A stretch of 64,000 nt of DNA from Arsukibacterium sp. UBA3155. GTDB lineage: Bacteria > Pseudomonadota > Gammaproteobacteria > Enterobacterales > Alteromonadaceae. Position numbers and translations under genes: made by a program. Location: contig DEYP01000029.1 of assembly GCA_002364615.1 (NCBI GenBank), positions 1 to 64,000 on the forward strand. Direction: 5' to 3'. The stretch's first letter is position 1; every line of letters starts with the position of its first letter. The notes under the pieces are model-generated. The model was given only the letters and a program-made list of their open reading frames with translations. It was not told the origin of the DNA and searched no databases. Of the stretch, positions 56,860-63,715 are shown piece by piece.

Positions 56860-57456
56860 TTAGCTACCGTTCCTGAATAACAGGGCATTAAGCCAGGTTT
56901 CGTGGTTACGTTCAGGGCGTTTATCCTGCGTGAGCCACATCTTGTTCAGCGTCAGCCCGTTTACATCGTTTATTAAAGCGGTAAGTCGTGCTTCATTCAT
57001 ATCAGTAAAATACCTGCCATGGTCTTGGCGCTCGGTATCACCATATTTAAACGAGGCATAAAGCACACCGTCTGGCTTTAATGCTTGCTGTAATAAGCCA
57101 AATACTGTGGCCAAGTTATTATTGGCAACATGCAGCAAGCTGGCGCAGCACCATATGCCATCGTATTTTTCGTGCTGGTTTAACTGTTCAAAACGCTGCA
57201 CCGCAACAGCTTGGTGCAGGCGTGCGCTGGCAAGTCGAGCCAGTTCTGCACTGGCGTCAAAGGCGCTAACCGTAAAACCTAGTTGTTTAAAATAAACTGC
57301 ATCACGGCCGCTACCACAGCCAGCATCGAGAATATGACCAGCGGCTTTTAGCCGTGGCAGAAACTCGGCATACAAGGCTGTCATGTCTATATCGTCAGTT
57401 GCAGCAGCAAAGTCTGCGGCGTTTTGGTTGTAGTAATTTATTGTTTCTAATGACAT
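56860..57456 (-). CDS. class I SAM-dependent methyltransferase
   Basis: A 198-aa Rossmann methyltransferase. Motif I is ILDAGCGSGRDAVYF, the acidic residue after strand 2 is in VSAFDAS, and motif IV is YDGIWCCASLLHV. It lacks the NPPY/DPPY motif of DNA adenine or cytosine-N4 enzymes, so it likely acts on a small molecule, protein or RNA (TehB/UbiE-like). It is the first gene of a two-gene operon with the HNH-S24 fusion. Whether it protects against the nuclease is unknown. Confidence 0.85.
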   Translation of the reverse strand: MSLETINYYNQNAADFAAATDDIDMTALYAEFLPRLKAAGHILDAGCGSGRDAVYFKQLGFTVSAFDASAELARLASARLHQAVAVQRFEQLNQHEKYDGIWCCASLLHVANNNLATVFGLLQQALKPDGVLYASFKYGDTERQDHGRYFTDMNEARLTALINDVNGLTLNKMWLTQDKRPERNHETWLNALLFRNGS

Positions 57457-57556
57457 TTATTTGGCCATAATTCCGCAACAAGCGCTTTGATACTACCTAT
57501 GTTCTGAGCGATTTCAAAGCGTAGAATCCATTTTTTACTCACAAATGTTTATTAAT

Positions 57557-57581
57557 AAACGAGACTGCCCGTTGCTCGTTT
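57557..57581. terminator. weak hairpin between the SRAP gene and the methyltransferase gene
   Basis: AAACGAG and CTCGTTT pair perfectly around an 11-nt loop; TTTA follows on the plus strand. It could end the SRAP transcript, but the T run on the minus strand is poor. Confidence 0.35.
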
Positions 57582-57666
57582 TTAGCCTAACTCACGAACA
57601 GATTGTCTTAACTCAACCAGCAGGCGTTCCTTATAAAATAAAGCCTGTGTATGTCACTAATGACAC

Positions 57667-58365
57667 TTAACTGACATCAGACTTGATAACATATTTCTCG
57701 GCTAACGGATTAAAAGTACTTGGTTTGTCTATTTGCTGCACGATTAAATCAACGGGAATTCTGGGCTTCAGTAGATCTTCAAATATTGCAGTGTTTGTAA
57801 CACTAGCATCAAGCCAGGTATCAACGAGCTTTGGTTCTTTCGGTAGCATTAACGGTGAGGCTTTAGTGTGAATATTTAACAGTTTTGGGTGTGGGGGTAG
57901 TGTTATCACCGAGAATGACAACGCAAGCTCGCCGGTATCCTTGTTAAGCCACTCCCGGCACAGGCCACCCAATAACATGCCACCATCCTTCGCCACCATA
58001 TCGTGATAGTGAACAGGCTTGCCGTTTACATACTCAGTTTCACCAAACCCTTTCACGGGTATTACGCAGCGGCTATGTCTGTATGCATGATAACCAGCTG
58101 AGCCTTTCATATTTAACTTGTCATAGCGGGTATTAAACGAGGTGTACCTGGATGGTTTAAAGCCGGTCTCTGTCGGCTGCAGCAGTAACCACCAGGTGGC
58201 ATTATCCATCCTTCGCATACCCTCTTTCTGCCAAACAATACTGACTTGGTTAGTGGCCCGGATGAAACGGCTGAAAATCTGGCGCTCAGGGAACAGCTGG
58301 ATCTGTAGCCCTTCGCACAGTTCTATAACGCCGGGATCATCGATAACGTTTAGTCTGCCGCACAT
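57667..58365 (-). CDS. SRAP-domain protein (YedK/HMCES-like), diverged
   Basis: A 232-aa SOS-response-associated peptidase family protein. The family forms a stable thiazolidine link between Cys2 and abasic sites in single-stranded DNA. Cys2 (MCGRLN), an Asn-Thr-Arg in SFNTRYDKL, Glu in VKGFGETEY and His in NIHTKASPLML are kept in the expected order, but the surrounding motifs are weakly conserved. Such genes are frequent in phages and defence islands. No LexA box was seen upstream. Confidence 0.83.
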   Translation of the reverse strand: MCGRLNVIDDPGVIELCEGLQIQLFPERQIFSRFIRATNQVSIVWQKEGMRRMDNATWWLLLQPTETGFKPSRYTSFNTRYDKLNMKGSAGYHAYRHSRCVIPVKGFGETEYVNGKPVHYHDMVAKDGGMLLGGLCREWLNKDTGELALSFSVITLPPHPKLLNIHTKASPLMLPKEPKLVDTWLDASVTNTAIFEDLLKPRIPVDLIVQQIDKPSTFNPLAEKYVIKSDVS

Positions 58366-58699
58366 ACGGTTTTATCCAATTGTTGGTAATTTTTGTCGGT
58401 TTTAGCTTAGCTTATTTTTGCCAGGAGACATTGGGCAACGATTAAGTGCCGATTGGACCGTTAAGAAATTTTTAAAAAGCGGAGATGGCTTTAGACCGCA
58501 TAAGACCTGCTAAGACCGAAAACCATTGCTAATGCTTGATATTGAAGGGTTTTTCAGGGTTTTCAGGCCGTATAAGACCGTGTTGAACTGTCTTATGGCT
58601 GCCCCAGCAGGAACCGACAATCCGCTATTTTAGCGGCCTGCGCGGGTTGATCATTCAGCTGTAGTATCATCTGTAGTATCAAAATATTTTGCTGCCCGA
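58366..58699. other. gap between SRAP and AlpA genes with phased direct repeats
   Basis: 334 bp without a gene. TTAGACCGCA, TAAGACCTGC and TAAGACCGAA follow each other at 58491-58520 with a 10-bp period, and TAAGACCG returns at 58573-58580. A second, 12-bp repeat (CTGTAGTATCAT/CTGTAGTATCAA) lies at 58659-58682, and a CCGCTA/TAGCGG hairpin at 58622-58636. Clusters of helically phased repeats beside an AlpA gene suggest excisionase or integrase arm sites, i.e. a mobile-element end. Confidence 0.45.
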
Positions 58700-58900
58700 T
58701 CACGACTGCAGTGCTGTCATATTTTTGGCGGCTGGCTGGCGCTTCCTGATCCACTCGTTGATCTGGTCTTCTGACCAGGCAACAGAACGGGGACCCAGTT
58801 TAAATGCTGCCGGTGCTTCGCCGCTTTTCACCATAGCATACCAGGTGGTTTTACTCACAGGTACTTTCTTTAATACTTCAGGTAGCTTTAATAACTGCAT
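58700..58900 (-). CDS. AlpA-family regulator / excisionase
   Basis: A 66-aa winged-helix protein of the AlpA/MerR-like excisionase class: LLKLPEVLKKVPVSKTTWYAMVK (in pieces), then FKLGPRSVAWSEDQINEWI with the usual C-terminal tail. Such proteins activate or direct excision of integrated elements. AGGAGG lies 5 nt before the ATG and overlaps the end of ssb. It is the last gene of the leftward operon, next to the phased repeats at 58491-58682. Confidence 0.88.
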   Translation of the reverse strand: MQLLKLPEVLKKVPVSKTTWYAMVKSGEAPAAFKLGPRSVAWSEDQINEWIRKRQPAAKNMTALQS

Positions 58901-58912
58901 AATTTCCTCCTG

Positions 58913-59374
58913 TTACCGGCCTTGGTTCTGCCGGCCTGCTGGCTGGCGCTGGTTGTTCTGTGCTGGCTGCTGGTACCCGCCTTGCTGTGGTTTCTGATAT
59001 CCACCGTTCTGTTGCTGCTGGCCAGCTGGTTGCTGTTGCAGGCCATCAAGCATTTGCAGTTCGTTGGCCACTATCTCAGTGGTGAAGCGCTCGATGCCGT
59101 CTTTGTCCTGCCACTTGCGGGTTTTAAGCTTACCCTCGATATAAACCTTGCTGCCTTTGCGCAAGTAGTCGGCGGCTATTTCTGCCAGGCGTTGGTATAT
59201 AACAACACGGTGCCACTCGGTTTGCTCTTTTTTCTGATTGGTGGCTTTGTCTGTCCAGCTTTCACTGGTGGCAATAGTCATGTTGGCCACTGCGCCACCC
59301 TGGGGCATGTAACGCACTTCAGGATCCGCGCCCAGGTTGCCAATTAAAATTACTTTGTTGATGCCTCTGCTCAT
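58913..59374 (-). CDS. ssb: single-stranded DNA-binding protein lacking the acidic tip
   Basis: A 153-aa SSB with a complete OB fold (residues 1-110: [47 protein letters not shown]). A Gln/Gly-rich linker follows. The protein stops at ...GRQNQGR and has no DDDIPF-type acidic tip, the part that normally recruits DNA-metabolism proteins. No other frame restores it. It is an element-encoded copy and probably works beside the chromosomal SSB. Confidence 0.92.
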   Translation of the reverse strand: MSRGINKVILIGNLGADPEVRYMPQGGAVANMTIATSESWTDKATNQKKEQTEWHRVVIYQRLAEIAADYLRKGSKVYIEGKLKTRKWQDKDGIERFTTEIVANELQMLDGLQQQPAGQQQQNGGYQKPQQGGYQQPAQNNQRQPAGRQNQGR

Positions 59375-59395
59375 TGTGTTCGCCTTAAAAACTTA

Positions 59396-59653
59396 TCAGT
59401 TAACTGATTTAACCCTAGCCCAGTCGAGTTCTTTTATCTTTTCGACTGTCTCGGCTACGTCATTCATTGCATTAAAAGCCCGGTTGAAATTACTCTGGCT
59501 AACACCGTTGATTGCTGACGCAACGGAGTCTGCCAGGCCGGTAACCAGATGATCTTTAAGCGCAGCTTTAATATTGTCGCTGCGTATATCAGTTCGGCTT
59601 AGCAGCAGTTCAAAACGCTGCTGGCACTGGCTGCCCTGGCTGATATATTTCAT
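59396..59653 (-). CDS. PapB-like DNA-binding regulator
   Basis: 85 aa. The segment RFELLLSRTDIRSDNIKAAL, then KDHLVTGL and a helix pair ending SQSNFNRAFNAMNDVAETVE, follows the PapB/adhesin-regulator fold (helix-turn-helix). These proteins regulate fimbrial genes in enterics; here it more likely regulates the element. Its ATG overlaps the stop of the adenine methyltransferase gene (ATGA). Confidence 0.6.
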   Translation of the reverse strand: MKYISQGSQCQQRFELLLSRTDIRSDNIKAALKDHLVTGLADSVASAINGVSQSNFNRAFNAMNDVAETVEKIKELDWARVKSVN

Positions 59654-60261
59654 GCTGCAGCTCCTGCTTTGTATTCAACTTTAATTTTGCCAAGCTTGCC
59701 GAACACCTCTGCGAACCTAGCCACGTTCGGGCCGAAATAGGTGATAACGCTGCCTTTTGTTGAGCCCTGAACCTTTTTCCCATCACGGCCAATATAGTGA
59801 ACCCGTGTTCTTGGGAAGCACTGTGGGTAATCCAGTAGCGGTGAAAACCAGATTTCAGACGAGTTGCAGAACGTTATGATCACCGCCTCGGTTACCCGGC
59901 CAGCCAGGTACTCGGTCAGCAGTTTGTTTATCCAGTCTGCATTGCCTGGTATATCTTCGGTAATGCAGTGGCCGCGGCGTTTACAGGTAAGCTTTTTGCA
60001 CTTCGCTTTACAGGCGGTTTCGCCACGGTGGAATGGGTGATTCATCCATACACGGCCATGCCATTTTTTCTGCAGCCCGTCTGTGTCTTTGGTGAATATC
60101 TGTTTAGCGCCGATCCACTGATTAGCAAAATCGCAACTGGCAGGATCAAGGTCAATGCCGCCCATAACTTCAATGCCAGCATCTGTCCATTCGGGTGGGG
60201 TGTAGTATTCAAAACCGCTTTCAGCGCTGGTTTGATTAACTAAGTTGGCGTTATTTTTCAT
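59650..60261 (-). CDS. phage-type DNA N6-adenine methyltransferase
   Basis: A 203-aa protein of the phage Dam family (DNA_N6-adenine methyltransferase). It shows EYYTPPEW at the start and GGIDLDPASCDFAN for cofactor binding. The catalytic tetrapeptide, normally D/N-PPY/F, reads NHPF in VWMNHPFHRGE, a variant that may or may not be active. A Cys-rich insertion (CKAKCKKLTCKRRGHC) follows and could hold zinc. GAGG precedes the ATG. It could protect element DNA from host restriction. Confidence 0.8.
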   Translation of the reverse strand: MKNNANLVNQTSAESGFEYYTPPEWTDAGIEVMGGIDLDPASCDFANQWIGAKQIFTKDTDGLQKKWHGRVWMNHPFHRGETACKAKCKKLTCKRRGHCITEDIPGNADWINKLLTEYLAGRVTEAVIITFCNSSEIWFSPLLDYPQCFPRTRVHYIGRDGKKVQGSTKGSVITYFGPNVARFAEVFGKLGKIKVEYKAGAAA

Positions 60262-60270
60262 TAAGTGGCC

Positions 60271-61308
60271 TCACATGCTTTCGCAATAAGTTGAAACAAC
60301 TTCAGCGATGCGCTTGGCGGCTTCTATCTGGCCTGCGGTTCCTGATGTCATATTGCCTTTTTCGTCTACCAGATTGCCCAGCCACATTTCGTCTGACTTA
60401 AGCCAGTTGATGTTTTTAAGTGCGTTGGCGTATTTGATAACTGAATACTTGCAGCCGTATTTGTCTCTTAGCTGGCGGTAAACACGGGCCAATGTCATAA
60501 GGCCAGCAGCGGTAAACGCTACGCTGTTTTCTGGCCCTACCTCTTGTTGCAACCTTACCTGCCATTTCCACGCTACCGCTTCGGATATGCAGTTCCACCA
60601 CTTGCTGATATCTGTAACCAGCATTGGATCCGGTTCCTGTTTAGGGCCGATACCCAACACTATGCGGCTGGCCTGCACGACATGCCGATAAGAAAAAAGC
60701 TTGTCAGTGTTTTTACCTATGATGTTTTTTTCGTAGTCGATCTGGTTTTCCCATGCGCTTACCTTGGCAATTTCTGCTTTGATGGCATTTACCGTGTTAT
60801 CACGTTTGTTATAAGTCATGTTCAGGCTGGCACTTACTGCCTTAGCGTTGCTGTTAATATCGCTAAACGCCTGTTGTCTGTCGGCAAGGCTCATATTTAC
60901 AAACAGCTGAATGGTGACTTGCTGGCTTTTAAGCCCTCGCATTTGGCGAATTGCTTCTAAAATGCCGCTAGCTCGGTGCTGCCCGTCGAACAACTTTATG
61001 GTGGCATCCATGGACAGGTTAAGTTCGCCAACAGATGCGCCCTTACTGGCCGGTATAAACTCTAAGGTTTCATCCTCAATAACGCCGGTTAGGGCTGGCA
61101 GTACAAAGCTTTCTTCGTTTTCACAAATGTACTTGCTAATGGCATTGGCGCGCTTGGTGTCTACCTGGCGCTGGCTTCTGTCCATTACGTTGCCGGTGTC
61201 GATGGCCATTAACCGCGACAACATGCCAAACGGCACACAAGCGGTATAAAAGGTTCGGTTGCCCTGGGTTCCTGCAGCTGCAGGAAAGAAAAATCGCATA
61301 TCGCTCAT
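60271..61308 (-). CDS. DGQHR-domain protein (DndB-like)
   Basis: 345 aa with the family signature LFDGQHR (about 105-111), RDINSNAKAV-like FSDINSNAKAVSASL, and an N-terminal segment MDRSQRQVDTKRANAISKYI. The DGQHR family includes DndB, the regulator of phosphorothioate DNA modification, but no dndA/C/D/E genes are present. Its role in mobile elements is unknown; ParB/sulfiredoxin-like nucleotide binding is possible. It overlaps the preceding gene by one base (TAATG). Confidence 0.83.
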   Translation of the reverse strand: MSDMRFFFPAAAGTQGNRTFYTACVPFGMLSRLMAIDTGNVMDRSQRQVDTKRANAISKYICENEESFVLPALTGVIEDETLEFIPASKGASVGELNLSMDATIKLFDGQHRASGILEAIRQMRGLKSQQVTIQLFVNMSLADRQQAFSDINSNAKAVSASLNMTYNKRDNTVNAIKAEIAKVSAWENQIDYEKNIIGKNTDKLFSYRHVVQASRIVLGIGPKQEPDPMLVTDISKWWNCISEAVAWKWQVRLQQEVGPENSVAFTAAGLMTLARVYRQLRDKYGCKYSVIKYANALKNINWLKSDEMWLGNLVDEKGNMTSGTAGQIEAAKRIAEVVSTYCESM

Positions 61309-61670
61309 TATTCTGCCCCCAGCGTGTAATCTTTGGTGCTGCTGTATTCCATCCAGCGCTTACTAACCTTGGCGCGGCCCTTTTTGTCTTTGGTTTGCAC
61401 CGGGGCTTTAATCATTACCTGCAGCTGGCTGGCGCCTTTCTCAGCAGCCATGGCTATAAACTGCTGGCACACGCTGGGCTGGCTAAACTCGCCTGATAAA
61501 ATGACTGGCTTCATTTGCTGCATGTACTTTTCAGTAGCAGCGTTCAGGGCTTCATCGTATTCAGCCTGGGTAAGCTGGCGTAGTTCCTTGCCCTTACCGG
61601 TGGTTTTTTTGGTTAGCTTTATTGCTTTGGCCCGGGCCTTTTCGTAACTAATTCCGAATACTGCAAACAT
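61308..61670 (-). CDS. hypothetical protein, 120 aa
   Basis: A small basic protein rich in Lys and Gln, with no recognised domain. It contains KAIKLTKKTTGKGKELRQLT and ends in KRWMEYSSTKDYTLGAE. The ATG at 61670 has GGAGG 8 nt upstream, located within the end of the preceding gene, so the pair is coupled. Probably an accessory protein of the mobile element. Confidence 0.65.
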   Translation of the reverse strand: MFAVFGISYEKARAKAIKLTKKTTGKGKELRQLTQAEYDEALNAATEKYMQQMKPVILSGEFSQPSVCQQFIAMAAEKGASQLQVMIKAPVQTKDKKGRAKVSKRWMEYSSTKDYTLGAE

Positions 61671-61672
61671 GG

Positions 61673-62383
61673 TTAAGCCCTCCGGTTCTGGTGCAGGCAA
61701 ATAACAGCCAGATCAGCTGCCAGCTGGTCCAGCACGTTTACCAACTGTGGCGCATGGGGTTTGATGATTAGTGAAATGCCAGATAAGGCGCGTTGCTTAT
61801 CTGCTATGTCGTCGATAACGGGGTATTGATCTGGCTGCAGCAGGCCAGCTAACGACTCCAATTCAGCATTGATATCAAAAGCTGAGCTATATTCAGCAAG
61901 AGGTTCAGCAGCTATATCCAGCTCGATAACTTCTTCATCCGGATTCGGTAAAGCAGTGGGCTGCTGCATTGCTTCTAATTGCTGCTGGGTATCAGTTGCT
62001 GCAGCTTCATTTTCACTGTCGGTAGCTTCGCAAGACTTTTCCCAATGGGTATTTAACTGCTGATCATAATTAGACAGGCTTTGTTCTTCGCTGGCCAGTG
62101 CACGTAAGCTGTTGTTAGTCTCTGGCTCATTGGCAGGAGTGTCTATAAATGAAATCTTATTGTTAAATGTCTTGTACATGCCGTTGCTTTGCCGCCACAG
62201 TAATTTTTGTTCTAATGCTTGTGCCAGAAAGTCGCGAACAACCGCTTCGGTAACAGCTAGATGGTGTCGCATAGCTTTAATGCTGCGCGCTTCGTCTTTG
62301 CAAAACACCATAAGCTTTTTGATTTGGCTGCACAGTTCGCCCGGGGCGGCCATTTTTAATGCTGCGTTAGTAGTTGCAGGCAT
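61673..62383 (-). CDS. hypothetical protein with a possible winged-helix N terminus
   Basis: 236 aa. Residues 10-75 look like a winged helix (ELCSQIKKLMVFC, MRHHLAVTEAVVRDFLAQAL, KLLWRQSNGMYKT), followed by a long acidic, Gln- and Glu-rich low-complexity middle and a helical C terminus. No family recognised. The ATG at 62383 has GAGGAG 8 nt upstream, formed by the last codons of the gene before it. Could be a replication or regulatory protein of the element. Confidence 0.62.
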   Translation of the reverse strand: MPATTNAALKMAAPGELCSQIKKLMVFCKDEARSIKAMRHHLAVTEAVVRDFLAQALEQKLLWRQSNGMYKTFNNKISFIDTPANEPETNNSLRALASEEQSLSNYDQQLNTHWEKSCEATDSENEAAATDTQQQLEAMQQPTALPNPDEEVIELDIAAEPLAEYSSAFDINAELESLAGLLQPDQYPVIDDIADKQRALSGISLIIKPHAPQLVNVLDQLAADLAVICLHQNRRA

Positions 62384-62385
62384 GG

Positions 62386-62742
62386 TTAGCACTCCTCTTC
62401 GTTAATTGATAAAACCAGCTTCAGGCCAGCTGGGCTGAATTGATAGCGGCCCTCGTGGTGCTGCAGCAGTCCAAGCTGGCGCAGTTCGTTAGCCAGGGCA
62501 GTGCCTTTGTCTTTAGCTGCTACGCCGTATATTTCAAACTGCATTGGGTGCATCAAGGTGCAGCCGTCGCGGTTAAAGGCGCGGTGCCATTCGTACACCA
62601 CAGCCAATCCCGCTTTTTGTGCCGGGCTTAGGGTTTCGTAGCGGCTTACCAGCTCGTAACCTTCGCGGCGGTTTTTAACCACCAGCGGTATGGCTGATGC
62701 CTGGCGTATTTGTGCGGCCTGGGTAAGTGTATTGGCGATCAT
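62386..62742 (-). CDS. hypothetical protein, 118 aa
   Basis: A soluble protein with no recognised domain. The second half (KGTALANELRQLGLLQHHEG and RYQFSPAGLKLVLSI) looks like a winged-helix domain. It overlaps the previous gene by 4 bp (ATGA region at 62739-62742) and gives its last codons to the ribosome site of the next. Confidence 0.62.
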   Translation of the reverse strand: MIANTLTQAAQIRQASAIPLVVKNRREGYELVSRYETLSPAQKAGLAVVYEWHRAFNRDGCTLMHPMQFEIYGVAAKDKGTALANELRQLGLLQHHEGRYQFSPAGLKLVLSINEEEC

Positions 62743-62912
62743 CGTGTAGCCTCCTGCTGGTGCTGTAGGTAGTTAATGCGGCCTGCTACAGCACGCTGCA
62801 GGTATTCGTGAACGCTGGTTGCACCGCCGTGGCTGATCATCATGGCAATGTCTTGCTCGGTGATGCTTTCTGCCAAGCGTTGCAGTTCGTTAATGGCGAT
62901 ATCGGTATTCAT
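62739..62912 (-). CDS. hypothetical protein, 57 aa
   Basis: A very small acidic helical protein (AINELQRLAESITEQDIAMM) with no recognised family. The ATG at 62912 is chosen because it overlaps the stop of the upstream 41-aa gene as ATGA; a GTG at 62921 would add three residues only. Confidence 0.6.
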   Translation of the reverse strand: MNTDIAINELQRLAESITEQDIAMMISHGGATSVHEYLQRAVAGRINYLQHQQEATR

Positions 62913-63034
62913 GGGCGGCACCAGGTAAACGCAGCAACAAACAACAGGGTGGTGACGATGGCCAGAGCCCAGATAAAGCGGTTGCTGCTGGTGGCTGCAG
63001 TGCGCTGGTTGATGTAGTCGAATAGTGGTTTCAT
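62909..63034 (-). CDS. 41-aa single-helix membrane peptide
   Basis: A small gene at the head of the mobile-element operon. The peptide begins MKPLFDYINQRTAATSSNRF and then has one transmembrane helix (about residues 20-37, FIWALAIVTTLLFVAAFTW). It ends in ATGA overlap with the next gene, which supports its being translated. Function unknown; it has the size and shape of small phage or plasmid inner-membrane peptides. Confidence 0.6.
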   Translation of the reverse strand: MKPLFDYINQRTAATSSNRFIWALAIVTTLLFVAAFTWCRP

Positions 63035-63038
63035 GACG

Positions 63039-63115
63039 TTTGCCTACGTTGCTTCGTAGGCAAAGAGTAGTTTAACCTACATTTAGTGTCAACATTATTT
63101 GGTAGGTTTACCTAC
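63039..63115 (-). promoter_or_regulatory. promoter and operators of the mobile-element operon
   Basis: On the minus strand a consensus -35 TTGACA (63087-63092) is followed 17 nt later by a weak -10 (TACTCT). Three related sites surround it: the palindrome GTAGGTTTACCTAC (63102-63115), a half-site ACCTAC (63075-63080) between -35 and -10, and a perfect inverted repeat TTTGCCTACG/CGTAGGCAAA (63039-63064) just before the first gene. This looks like repressor control, the repressor gene probably lying outside the window. Confidence 0.6.
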
Positions 63116-63133
63116 AAAATATTTCGAGGCAAT

Positions 63134-63153
63134 AAAAAACCCGCCGTAGCGGG
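63134..63153 (-). terminator. terminator between the right-edge genes and the element operon
   Basis: On the minus strand CCCGC and GCGGG pair around a 4-nt loop and are followed by six T. It ends the transcript of the membrane-protein gene at 63197 and isolates the operon promoter downstream. Confidence 0.88.
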
Positions 63154-63196
63154 TCTAACGAAAAATTTCAAAGATAACAAATTAATTATGGAGCAC

Positions 63197-63715
63197 CTAA
63201 AAATATTGAAATATGTAGAATAAAGAAGCGCAAATAACTAAACCAAAGGCTAGGCCTTTCAGTTCGTCTATATGTTTTGCAATCCAAAGCTTTAGGTTAG
63301 AGTTGAAAAATATTTTCTGGTATTCTTGTTCTATTTCATCGCAGTAGTTCAGAATTTCAGAAGTTAATTGCTGGCAATATTGGTTATCTCTATTAATTAT
63401 TTTGGATACATCTGCGGTTCTTAAAACCAAATCTACTTTACCAGCATCAACTAATTGTGATTTGGCAAGATTGTTCATCGCCTTTATTCTGAAAAATGCT
63501 TTTGTAGCGTAGTGCACTAAGTGGGATTCAATATGAATATCAGTTAAGTTTTCTTTCTCCGCTAAATCTAAAATCTTCTTAACTGCATCCTCTAAAACAG
63601 CGATGCAAGAATCTTTAACCCTGGCAATGTCAGCTCTTTTAAGTGCACGATTACTTAGATAGAGTACATAAATCCAACCTATAATAGTGATTAAGTAGCC
63701 AAACTGAAACTCCAA
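63197..63715 (-). CDS. membrane protein of unknown function with two terminal helices
   Basis: 172 aa with a transmembrane helix at each end (about 5-20 and 152-170) and a helical cytoplasmic or periplasmic middle rich in Lys, Glu and Asn. It starts at TTG 63715, directly after the stop of the DUF4325 gene, so the two are coupled. No family recognised. AT-rich codon use unlike the core genes. Confidence 0.65.
   Translation of the reverse strand: MEFQFGYLITIIGWIYVLYLSNRALKRADIARVKDSCIAVLEDAVKKILDLAEKENLTDIHIESHLVHYATKAFFRIKAMNNLAKSQLVDAGKVDLVLRTADVSKIINRDNQYCQQLTSEILNYCDEIEQEYQKIFFNSNLKLWIAKHIDELKGLAFGLVICASLFYIFQYF

Noticed and set aside
57457-57666. LexA (SOS) box before the methyltransferase and HNH-S24 operon or before the SRAP gene
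   Set aside because: No CTGT-N8-ACAG site was found in the gap or upstream of 58365.
58700-63034. A complete prophage
   Set aside because: No capsid, tail, terminase, lysis or integrase gene is present; only a phage- or ICE-like accessory operon can be supported.
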